A stretch of 64,000 bases of DNA from Peribacillus simplex. GTDB lineage: Bacteria > Bacillota > Bacilli > Bacillales > DSM-1321. A program made the position numbers and the translations under genes. A model generated the notes under the pieces. That model saw nothing but the letters and a program-made list of their open reading frames with translations, was not told the origin of the DNA and did not search any database. This document shows, in pieces, positions 46,190-55,603 of the stretch (its first letter is position 1; each line of letters begins with the position of its first letter). The stretch spans positions 82,750-146,749 of the forward strand of contig NZ_LNNH01000017.1 in the NCBI RefSeq assembly GCF_001542915.1. Direction: 5' to 3'.

Positions 46190-46663
46190 TTAACCGAAAA
46201 CTTTATGAAGATCTTGTTTATCTTGCGCAAGCCAGAATTTCATTAACTTCTTGGCACCTTCAAGGTCATGCAGCTTCGCTTGGCCGCATTGTTTTTCATT
46301 TGCAGCAGGAATTTCCGTGATTTCAACAGCATCCTTGAATGTGTCTTCAAGGACATCGATAATTTCCGTTACTGTCGGCTCACCGCTGACAACAAGGTAA
46401 TACCCCGTTTGGCAGCCCATTGGCGAAATGTCGATAATATCGAAATGGCTGTACTGCTCAGAATGCTTACGGATATTGAATGCAAGCAAATGTTCCAAAG
46501 TATGGATCGTATCCGGCTTCATCGCTTGTTTATTTGGCTGGCAAAAACGGATATCGAATTTATTGACAACACCATCTGTTCCGACCTTATGGACACCGCA
46601 ATGTCTTACATATGGGGCTTTAACAGCATCATGATCTAATTCAAAGCTTTCAACTGAAGGCAT
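46190..46663 (-). CDS. luxS: S-ribosylhomocysteine lyase LuxS
   Basis: 157 residues from ATG 46663 (8 nt after AAGGAG), the same length as in B. subtilis. It cleaves S-ribosylhomocysteine to homocysteine and the AI-2 precursor DPD. Metal ligands His54 and His58 with Glu57 are in HTLEHLL, the catalytic Cys84 is in MGCQTGYYL and the third ligand Cys126 in KQCGQAK; all are present. Confidence 0.98.
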   Translation of the reverse strand: MPSVESFELDHDAVKAPYVRHCGVHKVGTDGVVNKFDIRFCQPNKQAMKPDTIHTLEHLLAFNIRKHSEQYSHFDIIDISPMGCQTGYYLVVSGEPTVTEIIDVLEDTFKDAVEITEIPAANEKQCGQAKLHDLEGAKKLMKFWLAQDKQDLHKVFG

Positions 46664-46851
46664 TCCATTCACTCCTTAATAGTATTTCCTCTCTATTTTA
46701 CCTTGAAAGACAATTTATTTCATCCTTTTAAATAAATTCTTATTATTTCCATCGGTTTTATTCAGTTTATTCCTGCTTCACCATTATTGGCACAAAGGAA
46801 AATATGCTATAATGAATGGCAGTGAAATTACGTGAAAAGAGATGAAGCATT

Positions 46852-47091
46852 TTGTTTAAAAAATTTTTAATGGGAATCATTCGTTTTTATCAAATTGCCA
46901 TTTCTCCATTAAAACCGCCTACCTGCCGTTTTTACCCGACTTGTTCCCATTACGGACTGGAAGCGATCAATCGGTTCGGTCCAATCAAAGGAAGCTGGTT
47001 GGCCATCGTCCGGATTCTTAAATGTCATCCGTTCCATCCAGGCGGCATCGATCCGGTTCCGGAAAAAAAGAAAAAAGATGAAGGCCATTAG
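46852..47091 (+). CDS. yidD: Membrane protein insertion efficiency factor YidD
   Basis: 79 residues from TTG 46852. The family pattern [34 protein letters not shown] and [13 protein letters not shown] is complete, including the three conserved cysteines. A peripheral, amphipathic-helix membrane protein that helps YidC-type insertion. Known as ytjA in B. subtilis, next to luxS. A TATAAT at 46808-46813 is a likely -10. Confidence 0.93.
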   Translation: MFKKFLMGIIRFYQIAISPLKPPTCRFYPTCSHYGLEAINRFGPIKGSWLAIVRILKCHPFHPGGIDPVPEKKKKDEGH

Positions 47092-47100
47092 AAAAAAGCC

Positions 47101-47129
47101 TTGCTTTCTTGCTAGAATTTTTGTATTAT
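47101..47129 (+). promoter_or_regulatory. znuA promoter
   Basis: TTGCTT (47101-47106) and TATTAT (47124-47129), exactly 17 bp apart. The first Zur box begins 9 bp downstream, over the expected start. Confidence 0.65.
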
Positions 47130-47138
47130 ACAGAAGTC

Positions 47139-47158
47139 AAATCGTAATGATTTCGTTT
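47139..47158. promoter_or_regulatory. Zur box 1
   Basis: AAATCGTAATGATTTCGTTT matches the Bacillus Zur operator AAATCGTAATNATTACGATTT with few mismatches. It covers the probable transcription start of the metal-binding lipoprotein gene. Confidence 0.8.
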
Positions 47159-47173
47159 TTACACATACATTTC

Positions 47174-47194
47174 AAATCGTAATCAATCCGAATT
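47174..47194. promoter_or_regulatory. Zur box 2 (degenerate)
   Basis: The left half AAATCGTAAT is perfect; the right half CAATCCGAATT is diverged. Located 18 bp before the ATG and 35 bp after box 1, so two Zur dimers could bind side by side. Confidence 0.55.
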
Positions 47195-47211
47195 AAAAAG
47201 GAGCAATTCAT

Positions 47212-48168
47212 ATGAAGAACCGAGCATGGCTTTCGCTTTTCCTGGTTATCGTGCTGCTGTTATCAGCCTGCGGAAACTCGAAGGAAAAAAATACCGCTGA
47301 TTCAAAAAAGGATACTTTGGATATATATACGACGGTTTATCCTCTGCAATACTTCACGGAGGCGATTGGCGGGGAATACGTTAACGTCGATACCGTTTAT
47401 CCTCCCGGAACGGATGAACATTCGTTTGATCCTTCACAAAAGGATATCGTAAAAATGGCGGAATCGGACCTATTTTTCTATATTGGCTATAATCTTGAAG
47501 GTTTCGTAACGAAGGCCGAGCCGATTTTAAGCAAAGAGGGAGTCACTACGGTCGCTGTAGGTGAAACGGTCCACTTGGATGCAGCTGAGCATGCACACGA
47601 AGATGAGCATGAGCACGCACATGAAGAAGACGGTCATGACCACGGCGGGGTCAATCCCCATTTGTGGTTGGATCCGATTTATTCCATTGAAATGGCAAAA
47701 AGCATCAGGGATGAGTTGACGAAGCAAATGCCTGAGAAAAAGGAATATTTCAACAGCCATTTCAACGAGCTTGCTAAAAAGCTGAACGCACTTGATGAAA
47801 AATTGGCAACGACAATCGAGGCTGGCCGGACCAAAAAGATCATCGTTTCCCATTCCGCTTACGGGTATTGGGAGGAACGCTACGGCCTTGAACAGATTGG
47901 CGTCACAGGGTTAACGTCATCCAATGAGCCTTCCCAAAAGGAACTGGCAAAAATCGTGACCATGGCGGATGAGGAGGATTTGAACTATGTCATCTTTGAG
48001 CAAAATATCAGTTCCAAGCTTACCGAGATCATCCAAAAGGAAATGGGAGCGAAATCGCTGACGCTCCATAACCTTTCCGTGCTGACGGATAATGATATTA
48101 AAGCGGGTGAAGATTACTTCAGCTTAATGGAAAAAAACATAAAAACATTGCAAACGGCATTGCAATAA
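47212..48168 (+). CDS. znuA: Zinc ABC transporter substrate-binding lipoprotein
   Basis: 318 residues. Lipobox LLSAC (Cys about 20). A cluster A-I metal-binding fold with metal histidines in GTDEHSFDPS, the His/Glu/Asp-rich loop HAHEDEHEHAHEEDGHDHGG (about 126-145), GVNPHLWLDP and SHSAYGYWEERYG. The His-rich loop and Zur boxes point to zinc rather than manganese. The ATPase and permease genes are not adjacent, so it must work with components encoded elsewhere. ATG 47212 follows AAGGAGCAATTCAT. Confidence 0.93.
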   Translation: MKNRAWLSLFLVIVLLLSACGNSKEKNTADSKKDTLDIYTTVYPLQYFTEAIGGEYVNVDTVYPPGTDEHSFDPSQKDIVKMAESDLFFYIGYNLEGFVTKAEPILSKEGVTTVAVGETVHLDAAEHAHEDEHEHAHEEDGHDHGGVNPHLWLDPIYSIEMAKSIRDELTKQMPEKKEYFNSHFNELAKKLNALDEKLATTIEAGRTKKIIVSHSAYGYWEERYGLEQIGVTGLTSSNEPSQKELAKIVTMADEEDLNYVIFEQNISSKLTEIIQKEMGAKSLTLHNLSVLTDNDIKAGEDYFSLMEKNIKTLQTALQ

Positions 48169-48170
48169 GC

Positions 48171-48206
48171 AAAAGAAGCGGAACCCGATTGGGCCGCTTC
48201 TTTTTT
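48171..48206. terminator. Bidirectional terminator between znuA and dctB
   Basis: AAAAGAAGCGG and CCGCTTCTTTTTT flank a 12-nt loop; the genes converge here. Confidence 0.85.
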
Positions 48207-48210
48207 ACGG

Positions 48211-49275
48211 TTATTCTTCTACATACTTCTCACGGATAACCTCCATCTTCCTCATCAATTCCGGTCCGATCATCGATTCGAATTCCGGATAGATGACGGT
48301 CAGCTCGTTCATCCATTCTTTCTTTTCTTGGTCAGATAATTCATAGATGTCGATATTCGATTTTTGCTTGATTTCCCTGAGCTGTTCCTGATTCAATTCA
48401 TTTGATTTGACCCACAGCCATTTCGTTGTATCCTCCATTGCCCGTTGAATCTGCTTACGGATATCCGGTGGTAGCTGATCCCAAAACGGCTTGTTTACCA
48501 ATACGACATAGCCTAAATATCCATGATCACTGATGGTTAAGTATTTTTGCACCTCATATAATTTCTTGGAATAGATATTCGAGATCGTATTTTCCTGGCT
48601 GTCCGTTTTGTTGATTTCAAGGCTCTTGAACGTATCATTGAATTCAAGCTCCGATGTCGATGCCCCAAAGTGCTCGAATTGGCTTTCGAGGACGGCACTT
48701 GGCATGATCCTGAAATTCTTCCCTGACAGGTCCTGGGGACGCCGGATCGGTTCATTGCTTGTCATTTGCTTGTAATTATTCGACCAGAAAGCAAGTCCTT
48801 CGATATCAATCACATTCATCGACGTAAGCAGCTCTTCCCCCACTTCCCCATTCAAGGCTTCCTGCAGGGCAGCGTCCGTTGGAAAGACGTAGGGAAGATC
48901 CAAAAGCAGCCATTTTTTTGATAGATTCGTAACTTTGGAAGTAGTAGGTGCTATCATCTGCACCTTGTTTTTTTGTAATGCATCGATTTCTTCATGATCG
49001 CTATATAAAGATTGATTCGGATAGACCTCTATTTTGACACGATGGTCGGTATATTCATCAACAAGGTTGGCAAACCGGTTCGCAGCCAGCCCTTTAGGCG
49101 TATTCTCGGCAACGACATGGCTGAATTTAATGACGATTTGGTCCTCCATCCCCTCCTGCTCTTCATCGCTCGGCAGATTGAAGCCGAAGCTTGCGAAGAA
49201 CGATTGAAACGAGATATACACCGCTATCACAAGTCCCATGCCAATTAACAGGAAATACCCCCATAATTCTCGCAT
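48211..49275 (-). CDS. dctB: DctP-type C4-dicarboxylate-binding protein DctB
   Basis: 354 residues. An N-terminal membrane anchor (FLLIGMGLVIAVYISFQSFF) leaves the binding domain outside. TRAP-type binding-protein signatures are IKFSHVVAENTPKGLAANRF and the second-lobe NDTFKSLEINKTDSQENT. In B. subtilis DctB is not a transporter part but a co-sensor that works with DctS. Divergent from dctS-dctR. ATG 49275 follows AAGGAGCTGTCGAA. Confidence 0.88.
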   Translation of the reverse strand: MRELWGYFLLIGMGLVIAVYISFQSFFASFGFNLPSDEEQEGMEDQIVIKFSHVVAENTPKGLAANRFANLVDEYTDHRVKIEVYPNQSLYSDHEEIDALQKNKVQMIAPTTSKVTNLSKKWLLLDLPYVFPTDAALQEALNGEVGEELLTSMNVIDIEGLAFWSNNYKQMTSNEPIRRPQDLSGKNFRIMPSAVLESQFEHFGASTSELEFNDTFKSLEINKTDSQENTISNIYSKKLYEVQKYLTISDHGYLGYVVLVNKPFWDQLPPDIRKQIQRAMEDTTKWLWVKSNELNQEQLREIKQKSNIDIYELSDQEKKEWMNELTVIYPEFESMIGPELMRKMEVIREKYVEE

Positions 49276-49416
49276 TTCGACAGCTCCTTACCGCTCACTT
49301 CACATGATATCTATTCTATCACAGCCTTTTTCCTGTCGTAATACAATGCGCGAAAAATAGCGAAAAGAGGCAAAAATTCTGGTACTATTAAGTGTAGAAG
49401 TACTGGAGGAACAATC

Positions 49417-51027
49417 ATGGAAAAATCCTTTCATATGCCCATTCAACTAAAAATCACCCTGCTGTCATTCGTAATCGTCGCTTTTTCGATACTTATAGGC
49501 GGGATTTTTATATTTGGCAATATCGTTTCCGTCAGGGAAGATGAAATCGGCAAACGCTCGATGATCACTGCCCATACGATCGCAGAGCTCCCGGACGTCC
49601 AAAAATGGGTCCGGGAACCTGAAGGCTGGCTTCAGCTGAACCCGATCATTGAAAACCTGAGGAAAATCCATCAAGCAGATTATATCGTTGTCCTGAATAA
49701 TCAGCATATACGCTATTCCCATCCTGTGTTCAGCCAATTGGGCACCACGTCCAACAGCACTGATGAAAGCGCAGCATTCGCTGAACATGAATATCTTTCA
49801 AAGGCAGCTGGGGAGCTTGGCATTTCCATACGTGCCTTCGTTCCAATCCTGGATGACGATAACGAGCAGATCGGTGTCGTTCTTGTCGGGAACATTTTGC
49901 CGACGATCCCGGAGCTAATCAAGGATTTGAAAGGTGAAATCGCAATCATCCTCTTTCTTACACTCTTGTTCGGTGTTTGCGGCTCCTGGCTCATGGCAAG
50001 GAGAATCAAAAAAGAAACCTTTCAACTTGAACCCCATGAAATATCACGGATGTTAGTCGAAAGGACAGCTGCCTTCAATGCCATGCATGAAGGGGTGATC
50101 GCCATTGATAACAATCAGACCATCACGATCTTCAATGAAAAGGCGAAGCAGATGCTCGATATCAGCGGGGATGTCATCGGCCGGAATATCAATGACATCA
50201 TCCACGACACCCGGCTTCCGGAAGTGCTCGATCGGACTTCCCCGATCTTCAATCAGGAAATATCCGTTCAGAACAGGAATATCGTCAGCAACCGGGTGCC
50301 CATCAAGATTGCCGATAAGACCATCGGGGCCGTCGCGATTTTCCAGGATCGGACCGATGTGACGAAGCTTGCTGAAGAGTTGACCAGCGTCAAGGCATTC
50401 GTTGAAGCCCTGCGTGTTCAAAACCATGAACATATGAACAAACTCCATACGATAGCAGGATTGATCCAGCTTGGGAATCTGGACGATGCATTGCAATATA
50501 TTTTTCAAATCACCGAAGAGCAAGAGGAATTGACCAGATTTTTAACGAAGCACATTCACGATGATAATTTAGTGGGGCTCCTCTTAAGCAAGATTTCTTT
50601 GGGACGTGAACTGGGAATCGAACTCATCATGGATAAGCACACGAAATTGGACCGTTTCCCTGCCGATATGGATCATCACGATTTTGTTTTGATTATCGGG
50701 AACCTGATTGAAAATTCCTTTGCCGCTCTAAAATACTGCGCAGAAGAAACAAAGCAGGTGTATCTATCGATCTACCAGGATGAACATCATTGCCAAATCG
50801 TACTGGAGGATAACGGGCCAGGCATCGACGAGGGCATACATGGAGAGATATTCGATTATGGCTTTACGACAAAAGGTGCGGACGGATCTGGAATTGGTCT
50901 TTATCTAATAGATCAAATCGTAAAAAAAGCGAAGGGCGAACTGAAATTCACGACGCGTCCCGATGAAGGAACCAGCTTTTTTCTTTCTTTTCCGATGCAC
51001 GATATAGAGGAGAATCAACATGACTAA
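49417..51027 (+). CDS. dctS: Sensor histidine kinase of the CitA/DcuS family, DctS
   Basis: 536 residues. A membrane helix (about 12-35), an extracytoplasmic PAS-like sensor (about 40-170) with the SHPVFSQLGT-type binding region, a second membrane helix (about 175-195), a cytoplasmic PAS domain (VERTAAFNAMHEGVIAIDNN...), a dimerisation region with phospho-acceptor His in RVQNHEHMNKLHTIAGL (about 335), and the ATPase domain (ENSFAALKY, DNGPGIDEG, GSGIGLYLID). Controls C4-dicarboxylate uptake with DctR. Overlaps dctR by 8 nt. ATG after CTGGAGGAACAATC. Confidence 0.92.
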   Translation: MEKSFHMPIQLKITLLSFVIVAFSILIGGIFIFGNIVSVREDEIGKRSMITAHTIAELPDVQKWVREPEGWLQLNPIIENLRKIHQADYIVVLNNQHIRYSHPVFSQLGTTSNSTDESAAFAEHEYLSKAAGELGISIRAFVPILDDDNEQIGVVLVGNILPTIPELIKDLKGEIAIILFLTLLFGVCGSWLMARRIKKETFQLEPHEISRMLVERTAAFNAMHEGVIAIDNNQTITIFNEKAKQMLDISGDVIGRNINDIIHDTRLPEVLDRTSPIFNQEISVQNRNIVSNRVPIKIADKTIGAVAIFQDRTDVTKLAEELTSVKAFVEALRVQNHEHMNKLHTIAGLIQLGNLDDALQYIFQITEEQEELTRFLTKHIHDDNLVGLLLSKISLGRELGIELIMDKHTKLDRFPADMDHHDFVLIIGNLIENSFAALKYCAEETKQVYLSIYQDEHHCQIVLEDNGPGIDEGIHGEIFDYGFTTKGADGSGIGLYLIDQIVKKAKGELKFTTRPDEGTSFFLSFPMHDIEENQHD

Positions 51028-51715
51028 TAATATTCGTGTACTTTTAATTGAAGACGACCCAATGGTCCAAGAGGTCAATAAACAGTTCATTGAGCGCCTG
51101 CCTGCCTTTACAATCGTTGATACGGCTTCGAATGGGCTTGAAGGGCTGGATAAAATCAGGAAATCCGCACCCGATCTTGTCATTTTGGATATCTTCATGC
51201 CTTCTTTAAACGGAATCGATACACTTTACCAGATTAGGAAAGAACGAATCGATGTGGATGTCATCATCATTTCGGCGGCCAATGACCAGAAAACCATTCG
51301 AAAAATGATACAAAACGGGGCTTTCGATTATTTAATCAAGCCATTTAAGTTCGAAAGGCTAAAACATACGCTGGAACAATATTTTGCTTTTCGGATGGAG
51401 GTTGAACCGGACCATCACATCTCCCAAACTGAGCTCGATCGAATTCTCTTTCAAAATGAAATACCTTCTGAGGCGGTTCCGAAATCCGAAGTACCCAAAG
51501 GATTGAATGGTGCAACACTTGAGCAGGTGACGAGGTTCATAAAAAACACACCTGGGTCTTTATCGGCGGAAGAGGTCGCTGACGGGATTGGCATTGCCAG
51601 GGTGACAGCCCGGCGTTATCTGGAATACTTACATGGCGAAGATACGCTTTTGCTTGATGTTCAGTATGGCAGCATCGGCCGCCCGGTCAATCGGTATCGG
51701 CTCAAAAAACCTTGA
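51020..51715 (+). CDS. dctR: Response regulator DctR
   Basis: 231 residues. A receiver domain with phospho-acceptor Asp57 (VILDIFMPS) and acidic pocket EDD (11-13) is followed by a C-terminal helix-turn-helix (LSAEEVADGIGIARVTARRY, about 185-205) of the CitB/DcuR type. It should activate the dicarboxylate carrier gene dctP, which is not in this stretch. Confidence 0.92.
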   Translation: MTNNIRVLLIEDDPMVQEVNKQFIERLPAFTIVDTASNGLEGLDKIRKSAPDLVILDIFMPSLNGIDTLYQIRKERIDVDVIIISAANDQKTIRKMIQNGAFDYLIKPFKFERLKHTLEQYFAFRMEVEPDHHISQTELDRILFQNEIPSEAVPKSEVPKGLNGATLEQVTRFIKNTPGSLSAEEVADGIGIARVTARRYLEYLHGEDTLLLDVQYGSIGRPVNRYRLKKP

Positions 51716-51766
51716 CCTGCATCGGGGACCGGACAAAAGGTAAGCGGTTCCCTTCCATCGATCCAT

Positions 51767-51913
51767 TCACGCTCCTGTCTTCCGATCATAAAGTCCCCAC
51801 TTTCTCTTCAACAGAAACAGTTCGCATTCCGCCAGCGCCGTCACTTCTTGAATGACGCAGTCGGGCATGCCCCTTCTTAAAAGAATTTCCGCAATCAAGT
51901 ACGGTTTTTTCAT
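51767..51913 (-). CDS. Small uncharacterised protein of 48 residues
   Basis: ATG 51913 follows GGGAGGAAGGGGAAA. The frame reads MKKPYLIAEILLRRGMPDCV, IQEVTALAECELFLLKRKWG, LYDRKTGA. It is helical and basic at the end; the pattern (LIAE-LLRRG-P---I-EVTAL) resembles short helix-turn-helix-like proteins. A TATAAT lies about 40 bp upstream on the minus strand. It occupies the 51716-52105 gap, in which a hairpin GGGGACCG/CGGTTCCC (51724-51752) follows dctR and 51960-52105 shows nothing else. Confidence 0.55.
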   Translation of the reverse strand: MKKPYLIAEILLRRGMPDCVIQEVTALAECELFLLKRKWGLYDRKTGA

Positions 51914-52105
51914 TTTCCCCTTCCTCCCTTATTTTCTATATTTTATTTCATTATACAAAATAATCCACTAATAAAAAAATAGACAAAGCCCCATTTTCCT
52001 AAAAAAAGGAACTCGGTCCAAATGAATATATTTGAAATAAGCGAATATAGAATTGGGTATTCCCTGCATGCAAAAGAGGGAAGGCTTGCCCCCCTTCTGC
52101 TGTTT

Positions 52106-53209
52106 TCACCTGTATATTTCACTGTACGTGGTCAAATCCCTGAGCCGCTTTTCATTGATCGAAAAACCGATTCCGGCCCTTTCAGGGACCTGGATCATTC
52201 CACCCTCGACGACGACTTCAGGCTCGATGATATCTTCTTCCCAATAGCGCGAAGAGGAGGAAATGTCCCCAGGAATCGTGAACCCCTTCAATGTGGCAAG
52301 CGCAATATTATGGGCACGCGATATGCCAAATTCAATCATTCCGCCACACCATACCGGTACGCCATTTTCCGCACAAAGATCATGAATCTTGACAGCTTCC
52401 GTCCATCCGCCCACTTTTGCCATCTTGATGTTGATTACCCCGCAGCTCCCAAGTGAGAGGGCACTATTGGCATCATGATAGGAATTGATGCTTTCATCCA
52501 GGCAAATCGGAGTCTGCAGCTGTTTTTGCAATCGGGAATGTTCAACGATGTCGTCATGTCCCAGTGGTTGCTCAATCATCATCAGCTTATAGTCATCAAG
52601 CTGTTGCAGATGGGGGATATCATCAAGGGTATATGCTGAATTGGCATCCGCCATCAACGGGATATCGGGATAAGCACCGCGAATTTGCGATAAAAACTCG
52701 ATATCGTGACGAGGATCGATTTTTATCTTATATCTTTGATAACCCGATTGGGAAAAGCCTTCGATCTGGCGCATCGCCTCTCCCACATCATGGGAAGCGA
52801 TGACCACGCCTGCGGCGACCTCGCTTCGTTCACCGCCAAACAACCGTCCGAGATAGATTTCCTCCTGCTTCGCATATAGATCGACGATGGCCTGTTCCAA
52901 TGCCGACTTTGCCATCGCATTCCGTCTGATCCCGCTCCATAAGCTCTGCAGCTCCCCGGGATGCCGGGGCTTACTTGCCAATGTCAACGGAATCAAGAAA
53001 TCCTCCAGCATATGAAAGCATGTTTTGATCGTTTCCTCAGTGTACCAAGGACTCGAAAAGGGCACCGCTTCCCCGTATCCAATCCGCCCATCTTTATCTT
53101 GGGCTTCGACTATGATGACTTCCCTGTCGTTCACCGTTTCGAGATGCGTCTTGAATGGCTGCTTTAAAGGGGCATTGATGACCTTTAGCGTAATGGACGA
53201 TACCTTCAT
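52106..53209 (-). CDS. menC: o-Succinylbenzoate synthase
   Basis: 367 residues from ATG 53209 after GGAGGAGTGGCA, overlapping the menE stop by 4 nt (ATGA). Enolase superfamily: catalytic Lys pair in YKIKIDP (about 163-169), metal ligands in MADANSAY (Asp), MIEQP (Glu) and LDESI (Asp), and base Lys in NIKMAKVGG. It dehydrates SHCHC to o-succinylbenzoate in menaquinone synthesis; members of this branch may also racemise N-succinylamino acids. Last gene of the men operon. Confidence 0.95.
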   Translation of the reverse strand: MKVSSITLKVINAPLKQPFKTHLETVNDREVIIVEAQDKDGRIGYGEAVPFSSPWYTEETIKTCFHMLEDFLIPLTLASKPRHPGELQSLWSGIRRNAMAKSALEQAIVDLYAKQEEIYLGRLFGGERSEVAAGVVIASHDVGEAMRQIEGFSQSGYQRYKIKIDPRHDIEFLSQIRGAYPDIPLMADANSAYTLDDIPHLQQLDDYKLMMIEQPLGHDDIVEHSRLQKQLQTPICLDESINSYHDANSALSLGSCGVINIKMAKVGGWTEAVKIHDLCAENGVPVWCGGMIEFGISRAHNIALATLKGFTIPGDISSSSRYWEEDIIEPEVVVEGGMIQVPERAGIGFSINEKRLRDLTTYSEIYR

Positions 53210-54687
53210 TGCCACTCCTCCATTCCCTTCTTCAGTTCCCTTCTCAACAGCTTGCTGGCCCCATTTCGCGGAAGACTCTTGCAAAAAATCACGCTCCGGG
53301 GGATTTTATAGGAAGCCAGGGATTGCCTGCAATAATCAAGCAGGTCGCTCTCACTTAGCTCCGCCCCTTGATGCAAGACGACAAAAGCGAGCGGAACCTG
53401 TCCCCATTTTTCATCTTCGGTCCCCGTCACTCCCGCTTCGAAAACATCAGGGTGCTTACCGAGGACATTTTCAATTTCGGCCGGATAGACATTTTCACCG
53501 CCGGAGATGATTAAATCCGATCGCCGGTCAAGAACATATAAAAAGCCATCCTCATCCAAATAACCAAGATCTCCCGTATAAAGCCAGCCGTCACTAATCG
53601 CCTGCTGTGTGGCATCCAGCCGATTGAAATAGCCCTTTGTCACATTCGGACCCGAAACAACGATTTCCCCCGCCTCACCCGGTCCGGACGCCTTGCCATC
53701 CTGCTCGATCCGTAGCTGCGAAGGAAATAATGGTTTTCCTGCCGAACCGATTTTCGTCATGCTGTACTCCGGAGCCAGCGTCACGATTTGAGAAGATGTT
53801 TCCGTCATCCCATATGATTGATAGACGGGGATTTTTTTCTCCTTACAGGCTTCCAGTAAATGAATGGGCGCAGGTCCCCCGCCTAACAGCATACAGCGAA
53901 AATCGTCGGGATAGCTTGCTTCTTTCAAGTCATGCACCATCCTATTAAGCATCGTCGTCACGACCGAAATGATCGTCACGCCATTTTCCTGGATTGCCCT
54001 GTTCGCTTCCCGTTCATCGAACCGCTCGGCCAAGACGACCTTCATCCCATAAATCACGCTTTTCATCAGGATGGATAGACCGCTGATATGAAAGATAGGA
54101 ACCGCACAATACCAGGTATCCCCTTCGTGCAATCCAAGGTTCAACACCGATCCGACGGCACTCCACCAATGATTGCCGAATGATTGGATCACGCCCTTTG
54201 GATTTCCTGTCGTGCCCGATGTGTACATGATCGTAGCGGTATCCTCCAGATAAAACTCCTGAAGGATCTCTGCCGTTCCTCCATTTGGCAATTGTTCGAT
54301 TAAAAGAAGGGGCAATTCAGGAAGATTCCCCGCCATATCATCAAGCTTGCTTGCGAAGGAGCCTTCAGAGAGCAAATAGGAAGCACCGCTGTCCTCGATC
54401 TGCCACGACAATTCCTTTGCCGTTAATTTATTATTCAGCATCACGATCTTCACACCGAGATAAAATAGGGCGTGGATGGCGACGACGCCGTCAATATGAT
54501 TACGGAGCAGCACTGCGCATGAATCGCCAGCCATGAGACCGGCGCTCGCCAGCCTGCGTGCCATTTTCTCCGTTAATGTATGCAGCTCCAGAAAGCTATA
54601 CGTCTGACCTTCAAACTCGATGGCCGGGCGATCTGGTGAAAGATGAGCCCGGTTCTTGAGCCAGTTTGGCAACTTTTCTTCTGCCAT
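53206..54687 (-). CDS. menE: o-Succinylbenzoate-CoA ligase
   Basis: 493 residues of the ANL adenylating family. The P-loop-like MYTSGTTGNPKGVIQ (about 150-165), YQSYGMTETSS, GWLYTGDLGYLDEDGFLYV and C-terminal Lys in PRNGASKLLRREL are present. It activates o-succinylbenzoate to its CoA thioester. ATG 54687 follows AGGAGGGGAACCGATC. About 85 bp lies between it and menB. Confidence 0.96.
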   Translation of the reverse strand: MAEEKLPNWLKNRAHLSPDRPAIEFEGQTYSFLELHTLTEKMARRLASAGLMAGDSCAVLLRNHIDGVVAIHALFYLGVKIVMLNNKLTAKELSWQIEDSGASYLLSEGSFASKLDDMAGNLPELPLLLIEQLPNGGTAEILQEFYLEDTATIMYTSGTTGNPKGVIQSFGNHWWSAVGSVLNLGLHEGDTWYCAVPIFHISGLSILMKSVIYGMKVVLAERFDEREANRAIQENGVTIISVVTTMLNRMVHDLKEASYPDDFRCMLLGGGPAPIHLLEACKEKKIPVYQSYGMTETSSQIVTLAPEYSMTKIGSAGKPLFPSQLRIEQDGKASGPGEAGEIVVSGPNVTKGYFNRLDATQQAISDGWLYTGDLGYLDEDGFLYVLDRRSDLIISGGENVYPAEIENVLGKHPDVFEAGVTGTEDEKWGQVPLAFVVLHQGAELSESDLLDYCRQSLASYKIPRSVIFCKSLPRNGASKLLRRELKKGMEEWQ

Positions 54688-54771
54688 GATCGGTTCCCCT
54701 CCTCTATTTAAATATAGAAAACAGCCCGGCGATTCGCCAAGCTGTCCGTCTTATCGATTTATGCCTTTCCA

Positions 54772-55590
54772 TTAAGGGAAACGCGGGAATTGACCAAAGT
54801 CCGGACTGCGTTTTTCCTTGAACGCATCGCGGCCTTCTTTTGCTTCTTCCGTTGTATAGTATAGTAATGTAGCATCTCCAGCCAATTGCTGAAGACCTGC
54901 AAGACCATCCGTATCCGCATTCATTGCCGCTTTCAGGAAGCGAAGCGCAGTCGGGCTCTTCTCGAGCATTTCTTCACACCATTTCACCGTTTCCGCTTCT
55001 AATTGGTCCAATGGTACGACCGTATTGACCAATCCCATATCCAATGCTTCCTGTGCATTGTATTGACGGCATAGGTACCAGATTTCACGGGCCTTTTTGT
55101 GCCCCACGATACGCGCCAGGTAGCCAGAGCCATAACCAGCATCGAAGCTGCCCACATTCGGTCCTGTTTGCCCGAAGATCGCATTGTCAGCGGCAATCGT
55201 TAAGTCACAAACCACATTCAAGACATTGCCGCCGCCGATTGCATAACCTGCCACCATCGCCACGACCGGTTTTGGAATCACGCGGATCAAGCGCTGCAAA
55301 TCAAGCACGTTTAGACGTGGAATGTTATCTTCCCCAACATATCCGCCATTTCCGCGCACTTTTTGGTCCCCGCCTGAACAGAAGGCTTTGCCGCCTACAC
55401 CCGTTAAGATGATGACACCGATGCTTGAATCATCACGTGCCCTTGCGAATGCATCGATCATTTCTGCAGTCGTTTTTGGCGTGAATGCATTATGTACATG
55501 CGGTCGGTTAATCGACACTTTCGCAATCCCATTATATTTTTCGTATAAAATTTCATCATACTCACGTATTGTTTCCCATTGAATCGTCAT
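54772..55590 (-). CDS. menB: 1,4-Dihydroxy-2-naphthoyl-CoA synthase
   Basis: 272 residues, crotonase superfamily. The oxyanion-hole and active-site region [17 protein letters not shown] (about 92-108), [19 protein letters not shown] and the MenB-specific [16 protein letters not shown] are present. It closes the second ring of the naphthoquinone. ATG 55590 follows AAAGGAGGAATTTAA; 13 bp after menH. Confidence 0.98.
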   Translation of the reverse strand: MTIQWETIREYDEILYEKYNGIAKVSINRPHVHNAFTPKTTAEMIDAFARARDDSSIGVIILTGVGGKAFCSGGDQKVRGNGGYVGEDNIPRLNVLDLQRLIRVIPKPVVAMVAGYAIGGGNVLNVVCDLTIAADNAIFGQTGPNVGSFDAGYGSGYLARIVGHKKAREIWYLCRQYNAQEALDMGLVNTVVPLDQLEAETVKWCEEMLEKSPTALRFLKAAMNADTDGLAGLQQLAGDATLLYYTTEEAKEGRDAFKEKRSPDFGQFPRFP

Positions 55591-55603
55591 TTAAATTCCT
55601 CCT

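Noticed and set aside
51724..51752. Terminator after dctR
   Set aside because: GGGGACCG/CGGTTCCC can pair, but there is no T-run; kept only as a remark.
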